Made by a program: the position numbers and the translations under genes
From: Aphis gossypii
Taxonomy: Eukaryota > Arthropoda > Insecta > Hemiptera > Aphididae
Assembly (NCBI RefSeq): GCF_020184175.1
Contig: NC_065530.1
Coordinates: 65,883,260 to 65,947,259 of the forward strand
DNA length: 64,000 nucleotides
Reading direction: 5' to 3'
In this document: positions 12,801 to 25,300 of the stretch, piece after piece
Layout of the letters: each line of letters starts with the position of its first letter
How positions within the stretch are numbered: the stretch's first letter is position 1
Notes under the pieces: model-generated
Seen by the model: only the letters and a program-made list of their open reading frames with translations
Told to the model about the DNA's origin: nothing
The model's database searches: none

Positions 12801-15376
12801 ACGCTTGAGAACGTTATACTAACATATTATAATATACGTATTAAGTATAGTGTTAATATGACGCTATACATTGAAATAATAAAAATGATTGAAATTCTAA
12901 CGTAACTTAAGCATAAAACATATACTTCTGTATATAGAATAAATAAATATAAATATTTACAATGAACCAGCGTAATTTTACTCTCAATAAAATATTGAAA
13001 AAATGCGAATTTAGCAAAAACAAAATTTGGTTGACAGTGTAAAGATCTGCTTCTGGGTGCAATTTTTTAAAACCACACATACTCATGCAGTATATTATCT
13101 ATAATATAATTCATACTATTATAAAAATAACTAGAATGAATAAATAACTTATTTTAAATTAAAATAAACATAAAATAAATATATTAATGACATAGTATTA
13201 TTGTGTATGGCAATCAATAATTAGAAAAATAAATGCCCAGAATCACTAAAATATCTTTAGTTGTCCTCAAATTCTTATATGTATTAATGGTTTTATGTAT
13301 AATAATGTCTGAATTAATGTGTGAAAATAGTGTTTTCAACCATTTGGAAAAACTTCGTAACCAATTTTCATGATGATTTTAAAATTGGGATTGGACATTT
13401 ATACAATTTGTAGTTTAAAATAAACTTAACAAGCAGATAATTACTTTATGTATAATTAAAATTGAAGATAAAGTAAAAATAAAAAACATCTATTGATAAA
13501 TACTGCATTGTACATATACATGAAAAAAATATCATTTATATATTCAAAACGTTTAATACTTAAAAATAAACAATACTATTATGATATATTATAGCATAAT
13601 AAATTATACTCAATAGTAAAGGCTTAAACATATATATATATTACGTATACCACAGTATAGTAAATTATGTCCAATTGCATTTTACCACTGTCGCGGTAGC
13701 AATGTAATTGAATTCACACTTTTATAATATAAGTTATTATGATATGAAAATACATCCGTAACATAAATCGGCTTGATAGAGAAAGCAATTTGGTAATATA
13801 CTCTGCGTATAATAATTTACAATATATTATCTAAACAGTAAATTTAGAAAAGGAAATACTTTGTATTAGTTTTACCAAAAGAATAATTGACGAATCCATT
13901 TATTTTAATTTTCTAGAGGCTAATCAGATATATAGTTAGATGATTTAAAACACATTAAACATATAAGTATGAAACTGTTTTAAATCTTAATAACATTTAA
14001 TGGCATATTATTATATTGTTATTAATATCCGAGCTTTGCATTATATTAATTCAATAATTAGAACCAAACCTGTAAATACATAACATTTAATTTCTAGCAT
14101 AAGTTGATTAAAATATACCTATATATTATAAATATATTAAATATATAATATGTATTATGAGTATTATAATTATAACTGATTATAAATTTACTTCATAACT
14201 TTTAGTATACTTTATGGAAACCTCTTTAGTTTGTTTGATTTAACTTGACAACTATTATACAACTCTGCCTACAAATAATATATGTATTGTTACAAAACAC
14301 AAATCTTTACAATAAATATTTTGTTCGTATACTCACAGCTAGTTTAATTTGTATTTGTTTTTCGCTTTAAAATAAATTAATAGAGTTTGCACATGATAAC
14401 ATGATATCTTGTGTGATATTTTTTTAAGTAAGTCGCTCAAATATTTTATCTCGTTAAACTATTCGAGGTACTTATATTATGAAAAACTTAACAAGAAATT
14501 GTTGCACATAGTACCATGTTTATAAACTAAAACAAACCTTTAGTTATATTATAACATGTATTCACTTGCATTCTAAACTTTTCGTAGATATAATTGTGAG
14601 AACTAAATAACTTATTAAAACTTTTAACATTTACAAAGTTTATCATAAAATCGACGTAGATGGATAGACATTAAGTTTAACGTGACAACTATACAACATA
14701 TAACTGAATAAACATTTACTTATTTATCTCTAGTCTCAACTAATTATTATGTATTTCATCTTTTATTCGGATTTTATTGTAATATGAATAGTATGTTAAC
14801 AAATCATTTATTATCATTATTTTTATCTCTTTAAATATTTTAAAAATGAATGAGAAAAACATAAGAAATAGTAATTTGTTTATTCAATAAAATGTTTAAA
14901 TTGGGTATATTTCGTGTATTTTCTACATGAAAAAAACCACTACCATTAAGACAACTATATATATTGATGCACAAAGTAATTTAATTATTTCTCTTAAATG
15001 TATCTTTGGTTATTGGACAATTTATAATGGTCTAATAATTGTATTAGTCTATATAGTTGACGTAATGTTTAGTTTATATTATTGCATGTACTTATGAATA
15101 ATATTTAACAATATATATTTATTTAACACAGAAGCAGATGTAAGTTACCTAATTAAATTGCAATAAATTAATTTTATTTTTTTCTATCGCAGCAATTTCA
15201 TTTATATATGTTATTATACCTATTAATTTATCTATTAAATAAAATATTATAGCTATAGCACTACTATATTATGTTAGACATTTAATACCCGCGCATTGCA
15301 TTAAAATTGTTTAATATACTATGTATAATTTCTGAAAAATATTTCAATTTCATTATAAAATACACGTTATACTTAC
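9871..15376. other. AT-rich DNA without recognised genes
   Basis: I see no exon with convincing content. A minus-strand frame at 11249-11476 is open for 75 codons but lacks good flanking splice sites or family motifs. A less AT-rich patch runs from about 11120 to 12080. Confidence 0.45.
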
Positions 15377-15451
15377 TTGGTATATTTTGAGACCAGGAAT
15401 CCTGGCGGGAAGCTATTACACCCCTATCGCGTTTGCTTTCTGTCGAGGAAA
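15377..15451 (-). CDS. Orphan candidate exon, 75 nt, phase 1-1
   Basis: On the minus strand a tatag acceptor (15456-15452) and a strong gtaagt donor (15376-15371) flank 75 nt. With a phase-1 entry it is open throughout and reads SSTESKRDRGVIASRQDSW, then SQNIP. It lies 3' of the modelled sei stop. The last sei exons leave in phase 2 or 0, which would cause early stops here (for example FLDRKQTR then stop). It may belong to the gene starting further left, to a rare sei 3' variant, or be spurious. Confidence 0.25.
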
Positions 15452-18199
15452 CTATATTGCAGTTCAAAAACGCACATGGATGTTTTTGCGAACTGCTATT
15501 AATGCTGGTACCGAAAACGGTACATAATTAACATCGTCGTAGGTGGCCTCTGCGGCTTTGCGTATTGTTATAATAATATTTAATAATGATAATAATGTTC
15601 ATAGAGTTTAATATCTATACTTCAATTAGTATTATAATTTGACAGTTGTTTAGTCGGTCTAATGAAGTCAGTTAATTAAATTAAATTAAGTCGCATATTA
15701 ATTTGTAATCTAACTAAATTGTCATGACTCCTGACTTCTTTACGTTTCAATTTTTTCCAGCTATTTTTCTATCTTAAATGTAAAATTTAGCACCATACAT
15801 ATGGAAAATGTACAATCTGATACATATAATTAATAATTTATAGCCAACTTTCTAGTGTCTAAAATATCTCACTATATCATATACCTAACTATTTTTGTTA
15901 TTACTATTGCAATTCAACATTATAACATTTAACATTTTGATTTTTTAAATAGATAGTATTTTATTGAAATTCGTTGATTTAATAAATTGAATAAATTGAT
16001 ACCTTCATAAAATAAATGTGTATAATACTTGGACAGTGGATATTTAGTATTATAGTTATTTACAGTAATTTTAGTTACATAATAAAATGTAAAGCTGTTT
16101 GTTTCTCGGAAAACTATTTAATGTGATCAACATAAACACACTTTTATTGAGTATTTTAAAAATAACTAAATTTGTTATACGCATGTTGTATGAAACATGA
16201 TTTCATCCAGTATACCTTTATCAATATTTGACTTAAAATATTTATCCTAATTTAAGATATTTTCTTTTAATTAATTAAAAAAAAAATAAGGCAGCCACAG
16301 ATTAAAAATAAATAATACATTTAGACAAAGTGATAATAATAATAATCGTTAAATAGTAATAATAATATGTTTTATTATAATAATATGTTAAATATCATTT
16401 TTACTATTTTTCTTAAATCACAATTTATTAACCAATATAATAAATAATGTAATTTATGAATTCCTAATACATTTTATCCAGTCTTATTTTTAAGTTTTAC
16501 CTAACAGCTTATCTAAACTTTAATATAATAGATATAAATATAAACAAAATATTGAGAAGAAATAAAATGTTAATTTAAAGTAAAATGGCAATAAATTTTA
16601 ATATAATAATACTAAGCAGTCAAAAAGTATATAGGTACCATTACATAATACGTATATAATTGATAATTAAAATTTGTATATTAAAATTTAAAAAAATGTT
16701 CGAGTAATTAAAAATAATTTATGGCTGATATGACTTTTTATATCATTTTCATTTTATTATACCTACTTTAAGGTATACTCTCATTATTTGTATCTCTATC
16801 GAATATACGCAATGGCGTATTTTGTTTAGTAAAAATAAAATATTTTATTTTACGAGTACACAATGAGTCTACGAATACGAAATAAGTATATGTTTATACA
16901 TTATTAATTTTAGAATATTATAATATTATTTGCAAGTAAAAAACTGTAACCCTGATACAGGATCTTTTAATGTAATTAGTTAACTTATAATAGTTTAAAT
17001 AAATTATTATATACTTGTATACTTAAGTACATCAAAATTCTAAGTATACCTATCAATAATTAATAAATATTATTCCTTTCAATATTTTTGAACAAAGAAT
17101 AAGATTTTCATTCTAGTACTTATATGGTTGAAAACTTTCAATTTTTCAAAATCAATAACTTAAAGTATATACTTTTTGAGATAAATTATGTATTAAAATA
17201 ATATCAATAAGTTTTATTTTTCTACAGTTTATTTCGATTGATAATAGTTGGTACAACAGTCATTATATAAATTGTTTTGCGTCTCGTTGCAAATTTGGAA
17301 TTTGTTTGTTTAAAACTACAATACAGTTGATTGTTTTTAATAAATAGTTTATAATAACAAAACGATATAAAATAAAATATTGATGGTGGTAAACAAATTG
17401 TAACAGGAATTATATTGGTGTTCTTTAATAATTATTTTTTTTTTTTGTTTACTTAAAAAATATAAAATGTAAAAATTTTACAATAATTAACGTGAGCACG
17501 TGGATATAAACAATCAGTATTATTGTTATTATTATTATTGCACAGACAATTGTTAGCATATCATAACATTGTAGAATCACAATTAATATACCGGAAAATG
17601 ATACATAAAAAGCGAGGTTTAAAGTTTCTATAAATAACGGGAAAATACATTCACAATTATTACGGAAAGGAAGAATTCAATGCGTTTGAGAGTAACACGG
17701 ACCTGATTTAAAACAATATTGCATATTTAGTTTATAGACGGGTAATAACGAAATAATTGAGTATCAGATAAATAACTGGAAGCTGGGCTCAGTGGCAATG
17801 ACATAGAACAGATAATAAATAAACGAACATTAAATATTTACTATTAAAAAACAAAAAATGTACAAATGGCTTTCTAAAAAGCAAACAGTGTTTTAAAAAT
17901 TGCTATTGATAAAAAATAAGCAAATTATGCCTAAAATTAAATATATAAAAATTCAATATTTCGTAGTTTACATAGTAAAAACCAAGTATATAATATTATA
18001 TAATGATACATAATTCCCCGTCAACGCTTGTCTATCTAAAATGAAATTCGATCTTCTAAAACCCCTATAAAATATTATTCGTCTTTTATTTTTTATTTTT
18101 ACAGCGTATATAAAAACCGTAAATAAGTTTTAACAAAAATAACACTAAATATATTGTTTTGTTATTTTTTTCTTTAAAAACGTGTGATTACGAATAAAA

Positions 18200-19139
18200 A
18201 TGTCAACATATTATTATAGTGGATGTACGTATATTTTACTCGAGAGCAAAGCTTTTCGTGAATTATGTAAAAAAAAAAATAATAATAAAGAAAACAAAAA
18301 AGAAACGAAGAGTCAAAAACAAGCTCGTGAATATATGATCGCGCCCTCGTCAGTGGGTGTTGACGCTAGAAACCGGTCCCTTGTTGTTGGTGCGTTGGAC
18401 TGGCCGTCGTACTGCTCGTGCGACTCTGCGTCTCGGATGTATCCTGTCAAAAATCGAAAGGATAGTATCATAAAGGTCGGCACGAGTCTTAATTCACACT
18501 CGTATTGTACGTCCGTTGACATTCGTTTTCTCGCGGGAATAACAATCAATAATAATAGTTTTAGAAATAATAATCTTTTGTTTTTAAATTTCTCGAGACG
18601 AGTTGACCGATCGAACAGTACACCGAAGAATTCGCGTCGACGTGCTGATCTCGCTCGTATAGATACGCCTACAGCTATACTATAAGTTTTAAGTTTAAAA
18701 CTGTAATATGAAAAGTACGAAACTACCGTAGTTTGAGAAAATGTTTTCAAAGTCTGCTGCTGCATTTTATTTTCACGCCCTCGGCGTACACGGGTTCGAC
18801 ACTTCAGACAGTTCAGACAGTGTAGGTTTTACAAAGCTAGCGAAGATCATTGGCTTTTCGCGTGTCATTATTTTACGAAAAATATATCGTAAAATGTCGG
18901 CGAACGATTCGATATTGGTTTTATTGTACCGACGCGAAGCAGGGAACAGTCGTGTATTCATATAAATATGAAGGCCACGATCGCGGTGCTAAATCGAAAT
19001 ACGAAAAAAACAATAAAAACGCGTTTCCACAAGTCTCGAGACTTAAACCACTCACACCCTAACCATCCCCACAAAAATAACCCACCGACCTCCAACACCC
19101 TGTCCCGATGGTGGCACACTACGATGTACGATCGCGTCC
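18200..19139 (-). other. Probable sei 3' UTR / CpG-richer region
   Basis: This region lies directly 3' of the sei stop codon on the minus strand and is less AT-rich than typical intergenic DNA here. Open frames of about 150 codons exist on both strands but resemble no protein and overlap each other, so I treat them as chance. Minus-strand AATAAA signals are present at 18920-18925 and 18766-18771, suggesting 3' ends 215-375 nt after the stop. A tandem TTCAGACAG duplication lies near 18803-18820. Confidence 0.4.
18920..18925 (-). terminator. sei: Candidate sei poly(A) signal
   Basis: AATAAA on the minus strand, about 215 nt downstream of the sei stop codon at 19140-19142. A second copy at 18766-18771 is an alternative. 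Confidence 0.35.
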
Positions 19140-19383
19140 CTAAGTCCCGACTACAATAAAAACAATAATGATATACGTGTGCAGTACATAAAACAATAAA
19201 TAATAAAATTTCGAAATGCGTACCATTTCGTGCAACGAGTCTAGCCTAGCGAGTGGCGCCAGTGGAGTGAACTCAATTACGTTGCCTTCGTCGCTGGAAC
19301 AACTAGTCGTACACCGCAAACTGGCGAACTGTTGTCGTTTCAGACTGGCAACCGGTGGTGTGGCGTCTGTTGCAGTCGTCACG
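19140..19383 (-). CDS. sei: sei terminal coding exon
   Basis: The exon enters in phase 2 after acceptor gatttgatag and completes the AA of exon 19646-19588 to Asn931. It encodes a Ser/Thr-rich stretch (CTTSCSSDEGNVIEFTPLAP, then LARLDSLHEM) and runs to TAG at 19142-19140. The last residues (about 24) are strongly hydrophobic (FYYLLFYVLHTYIIIVFIVV), which is odd for this position. An ATG|gtacgc donor after 19224 could remove them and splice to an unseen final exon. The preceding intron is only 204 nt, which supports the exon. The 5' part is better supported than the 3' end. Confidence 0.6.
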
Positions 19384-22300
19384 CTATCAAATCATGTGCA
19401 GAAGAAATGGTTATTAGAATACTTTATGTATAATATTTCTATGAGCTTTATAAATTAGTTGTTGCCCGATCCTTAATTTGTATCGTTAAAAATAATATTA
19501 ATTTGTTTTTATTTTTTAACGCTTCGCAATGTTATATGTTTGCACTACGCCTAAAATATATTTTATAATATATCATATAATACTCACTTGGATACATCAA
19601 ACAGGTTAGCCGATGGCGTATCCCTTACAAAACGGCTCTGTTGAGTCTGTAAATAGATATAAAATTATTGTAACATATTATGCTTATGATTTTGTTAAAA
19701 TATAATATTTTATAAAATGTATTTTCATAACACCAATAAAATTGGCCGTATGTAGTAATATTCTTATTATTCTTATTATTATTATTGACCACCGTGTTAG
19801 AATTACTTAATTATTATTTTTTAAATAATAATAATAAATAAAACATTAATGAAGTATATGAAATTATACAAAAATAAAACAATTAATACTTTTGTTACAT
19901 TCGAGTGAATAATAAAATGTTTAATATATTCCTAATTTTTTCAGGTTTTTCAACTATAGCTGATATTATATCTACGCGCGTGACGTATATTTTTAGCAAC
20001 GATATCAGATGTTGTACTGCTATTACGCAATAATTTGCAGAGATGAGATCTGAAAATAATAAAAACTGCAAACAGTTATCTGCAAGTAAAAATTTAATAT
20101 GTTTACCGAATAGTTGTCACAGTAAGTCATTAGACGATATATTTTAGTATAATATGAACTTGACCAGTGGATTTAATACTTTGTTAATCCAATAGCAACT
20201 CGTTATATTAATTATATAATATATCTATGGTGACTCATGTTGAACTACTAGATCGGATAAAAATATGTCAGTGCACAATCTTAAGCGGATACTATAATGT
20301 AACAATGTTTTATTTATATAATCATTTTTGTTAAAAACTAATTATATTATTATAACATATTTTACTAAGACTGAATTGGTCTAAAAATGAATAAATAATA
20401 AATTCATGCCTGCGTATTATTAAAGTTTAAGATTTAAATCTGTTTTTTTTATTATTATTGAAATTTAGGACATAGGTATATATGGTGACCTAATTTTGGA
20501 ACTCACACAATGAGTCAACGGTTGAAGTCCACTGGACTAGACAATACGCACAAACGAACTAATAAAATATACTGCTGCAGGTTTGTGAACACGATCAATA
20601 TTCTAACGTTGAACGTTTCCAAGATATTACCAAGGAATTGGGTCTAAATAGTTATGTGCACTTTATTTAATCTCCGATACATCCTGTAGGTATACTGCAG
20701 TCGTACTACCGAATCAAATTTAAACGGAGCGTATGACGATTTTATCGTAGTTAATAAAAGTTATTTTATTTTAGTAAAAGTTTGGCTACCGCAATAGTGG
20801 ATCAAATGTAAAGAGGTTTGTTTTTGTGCAACACGCAAGGACATATCATGATTTTATACTTTTGTACAATACACCGATGTTCAATTATATATATAGGTCG
20901 AAGTGGGATTTGATTTTTATCGTATTAGACGATAACAACACTATATGTTTTGTCATTTAATGTAAGTAAAAATAAATTAAACAATGGCGCAAAAGTAATA
21001 ATTCTGCAACTGCAGTATGCATTTATTATTTTATTTAATTATGTATTTTTATGACTTATGAAATTAAATGAAAGCTTGTAGTTTTATATCTCATTGTACT
21101 TGGCCACTATTTTATACGATAGCATAATTTTTGATCTTTTTAAAAATGTTGATGACTCAAGCACAGGCGACACAGAAAAAAACACCACGAAAAAATTCAC
21201 GTTTCTAAAACTCTTGACATTTTCAAGTCCACTCAGGTTATTGAAAGAGCGCGATCCTTTTGTCCGTACTTTACATTTTATTCGCTTTTTTATGGAATAT
21301 AAGAACTATAGTCCAAATTATTTCATTCAATCTAAGGTTTAAATAATGTAAAAATAAACTATTCTATAAATATTTAATTACTGTTTACTATATAGCTTTC
21401 AATAAGTCGTAAAATTGGTCGAATTAGTCTGTCATTTCTTTTAGATAGGGGTCCTTAATGTCGAGATGAATAATAAATTTATAAGCATGACGTTGTGTAA
21501 CGAAAAAAGACCGAATAAAAGGAATAATTTATATCTTAAAAAAACAACACTAAAAATAATATTGATATTATACAAATGCTTTTAACTGCCATTAAAATAT
21601 GATTCATGGTTATTAAAATAAAATTGGTATTTATCAAGTTAATATTTTAAACATAACTATGATAGAACTATTTTATTATTCGTAGATAAATAAAATAAAC
21701 AATTCATTTGAAAATTTAAAAAAAAAACCGTATAAAACTTATACCATAGTTTATATAAATATAATAATATTACAATATATCTGGTTGTTTAATAACAAAA
21801 ATAATAAGCAATATAATTCATATATTATAATTTATAATACAATTAAAAAACCATAATTATTTGATTATATTTTTCATTTTTCAATTGCTGTGATTGCATT
21901 AATTAGTGTCTCTCAATTTTATTAATTCATTATAATAGAAATATAGACACATTATAGCATTATTCTATTTCCTTTTTTTTATAGGAACTTAATTTCCAAT
22001 AAATTGTTTCCTATTCAGATATTATGTTAATTGTACCGTGATACTTCTACGCTTTTATCTGGTAATTTACATTTGTGTAGCTTTTGATATTTTATAGCAA
22101 ATTAAATAAATCTGTTCGTTTCATTGATTTATCAGTGTTTAAAATGTCCACTTTATTAGCACATGATCAGTACCCGTGAGATGAAAACAATTCCACATTG
22201 TCATTAGTATTCACACTGTCCCCGAGTTTTATCTTTAACACAAAAATCATTTGAAGTACAATAATGCTATTATTTTGCGAAAATATACCTGGACTAATGG

Positions 22301-25300
22301 CATTATTATTACCTCAGAATTCATTTACGCTTTTGTTGTTGTATCTAATTTTTGTTATGAATAATTTTTGTTTGATGTCAAAAATGTTTATTATAATGTA
22401 TTGTAACTTATTTGTTTTACATAACAGTGTTATTTTATCGACTCATATTTATACAATACACTACCCGCCTTTAATAGTGTATCTATAAAGTACCTACTTA
22501 CCAAGCAAAATTATTTTGAAATAGGATATTTTCATTTAATTGTTGTTTTCTTTTTACATCCTGTAAACTTTAGTATTACTAATCGAATTTATTAATATTA
22601 AATGTTGCGCAAAAATAAAAATATTTTGTTTATTGTTTTTTCAACAATTATCCACTTAAATATTCTTGAAGATTATAAAATAATAAATAAGCATATTAAT
22701 CTGAATGGTCATATATATAAGTATAATTATAAAAGTTACCTGAAGTGTAATGTTGTACATATATCCTAATTAGGAACTTAGATATAGAAATATTTTTATC
22801 GCTATAAGCAAAAATAATGTCGTACCTGACAGAGATCGTGAGGCTGGGAATAACTCCGCCTTGGAATGGTGGCTTGAGGATCAGACGATTGCCTTACTGG
22901 AGACGCTTGCTGTCGACACCGGCTATCGCTTTTCATTTCATCTTGTGATGAGCTTCTATTATTCAATAGTTATTAAAAAATATATCAATATAATATTTTT
23001 TTTTATTTTTTATAAAATTATTAAATGTAAAATTAGTAACTTCAGTTATAATAGGTAGTAATTAATTATTACTCTCACCTAAATTTTACGGCCAACGTGG
23101 GTCTAGGCAAGTGATCGCTTGTTGGTATACTCGATGTCTTCTTTATAGGCGACGGCCGTAATCTACATCCATCTGGCCGAGACTAAAAAAAAAATTATAG
23201 TTTTTGAATACACATATACTGACGAGAAACGGATACGGTACAAGCATATAAATATATATTTAATTTATTTGTGTTAACATATTTTACAATACTCACTTCT
23301 GTTGTCAAAAAGTCGCCGTTCTTATGTTTAAGTATATGCAATATCGTTTTGATATCACTAGAGACGGACAGTTCCAAGCTATCGAGCTGCCTGGATAGTC
23401 TATCTATACGATAATGCACATCGGAGTGCCCACACTGCGAACATGTTATGACACGTTGCGGTGATGGAGGCGTTATCACAGTCGTATTATCAGCGATCAC
23501 AGACACTAGTTGATAAAATGTAATTATGTATTATTAGTACTTAAAGTAAAATGAGGGTATAAAGTTTAAAAAGTTAATTTAAGTTATTTTAAATGTTGGT
23601 ATAAACAGTTATTAATTATAATACGTATAATATGTGTTTGTATAATTGCTTCTTTTAATAGTAAAATATTTTCACCAGTGACTCGTATATTTTTAATTTT
23701 TAAAATATTTTATATTAATAGCTTAAGTTATATATTATTATTTTTTGTTCTATGTATATTTACTCTGTTATTATTTATATAAATGACCTCGTATAGAATT
23801 TAATGTTAATTTTACTGTATATATAAAAATATTATATTATACGTATAAAATTATGTACATTTTTAACATATATATTCTAGTGATTTATGTGTTCAGTTTT
23901 CGTCATAATTATAGTAATTAATCAAGATTATTTACTAGATGTGGTGGGAAATGGTGGGGTTTGTGCTTTACAAGCGGAATGTAAGGGGCTCTGGGCTGTT
24001 GGGGTTCCATAATGTGACGATGCAGTCGTACTGAAACCAGCTGCTGACATGTTTTGAACACTGGTGTGTTCACTACTAATTTCTTTGTGTTGTTGATGCA
24101 GCGCAGAAGACTCTGAAACTAAGCATTTTATTAAGATCACATCCAGTCGAGGAATTTTTAATTGTTGACATTATTTAATTAATCAATTTCTCACTAGGTA
24201 GCTGATGTTCAAGAAGTGGTTGATTCTCGTTACACTGAGATGCGAACAAGTGTTTATGAGATGTCGATGTCTTTAAACCACCAGAGTTTCCTAGATATGA
24301 TCGTAAAAACAAAAACTCTCGTTGATGAAAAAATAATAGTTAGATATACTGCGTATGCATTATATTTATCCCATTTATTTACCAGGTTTCCCATTTTCCT
24401 CGTCCCTGCCATGTGGTTTTTGCGATAGGCCATGCAAGCGAATGTCTGTCACACTACGTTTGAGTTGGCTGAACATGCCTGAACCCGCCCAAACAATAAA
24501 AATAACGAATAATAATCATTCACCTCAAAGGAAAATCTATTAATTGTTGGGTACAAAGCGCATAACAAAGCTTAGGTTACTATCCCAGCTAACCTTTCGT
24601 ATAACTATGTTAATATAATTAATCAAAACAATACAATTATCAAAGAAGAGTAAAAAAGTTCTAAAAATAACTTTGCCGTTCTTCGTCTAATCATTGACTA
24701 TATTATCTGTAAGTATTATTATTTTTACTTGTCTTTATTGACATAAAGAAAATACTTGTTTAAAATAAAAGTTAGATAAAAAAAAAAAATGGAATGTACT
24801 TACCGGAAATTGAATTTAAGGTTGATACTCGATTCTGTATTGCTTCGTCATCAAATTTTAAATTCATCGGAGTTACATCTTGGCCAGCTTTATCAGTAGA
24901 AAATTCTAGAATTCCATGTCCTTCTGCATACTTCTCGCTATAAATATAATACATTCATAACATATATAATATAAATACATCATACATAAATGCTAGAAAA
25001 ATAAATAAACACTGGATATGACTCACTTGTTATTAAACTCAGACATGACGTTATCGTTCTCATTTGTATCATCTCTTAGTGGCTCTGACGGTCCAATACA
25101 ACTTTCAGATACCCCTCGATGAAAGCTATGGTAATACTTTTTTGTCGCACCTATGTTGGCTGTGCCACCAATTGGTTCTTGTGAACTAGATCTTGACCTA
25201 ATTTTTCTACTAAACCTGCCAGCTCTAGGATCCACACCTACTTGTGTTTCCTAATTGCCAAATCAAATATTTATTTTATAATTTGTTCATAGCAAATGTC

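Noticed and set aside
18200..18685. 161-codon plus-strand frame and overlapping 150-codon minus-strand frame
   Set aside because: They overlap antisense to each other, are rich in Lys/Asn or Arg/Leu runs, show no family motif, and lie in the probable sei 3' UTR.
21094..21342. 82-codon plus-strand frame in a sei intron
   Set aside because: No splice signals, family motif or compositional shift.
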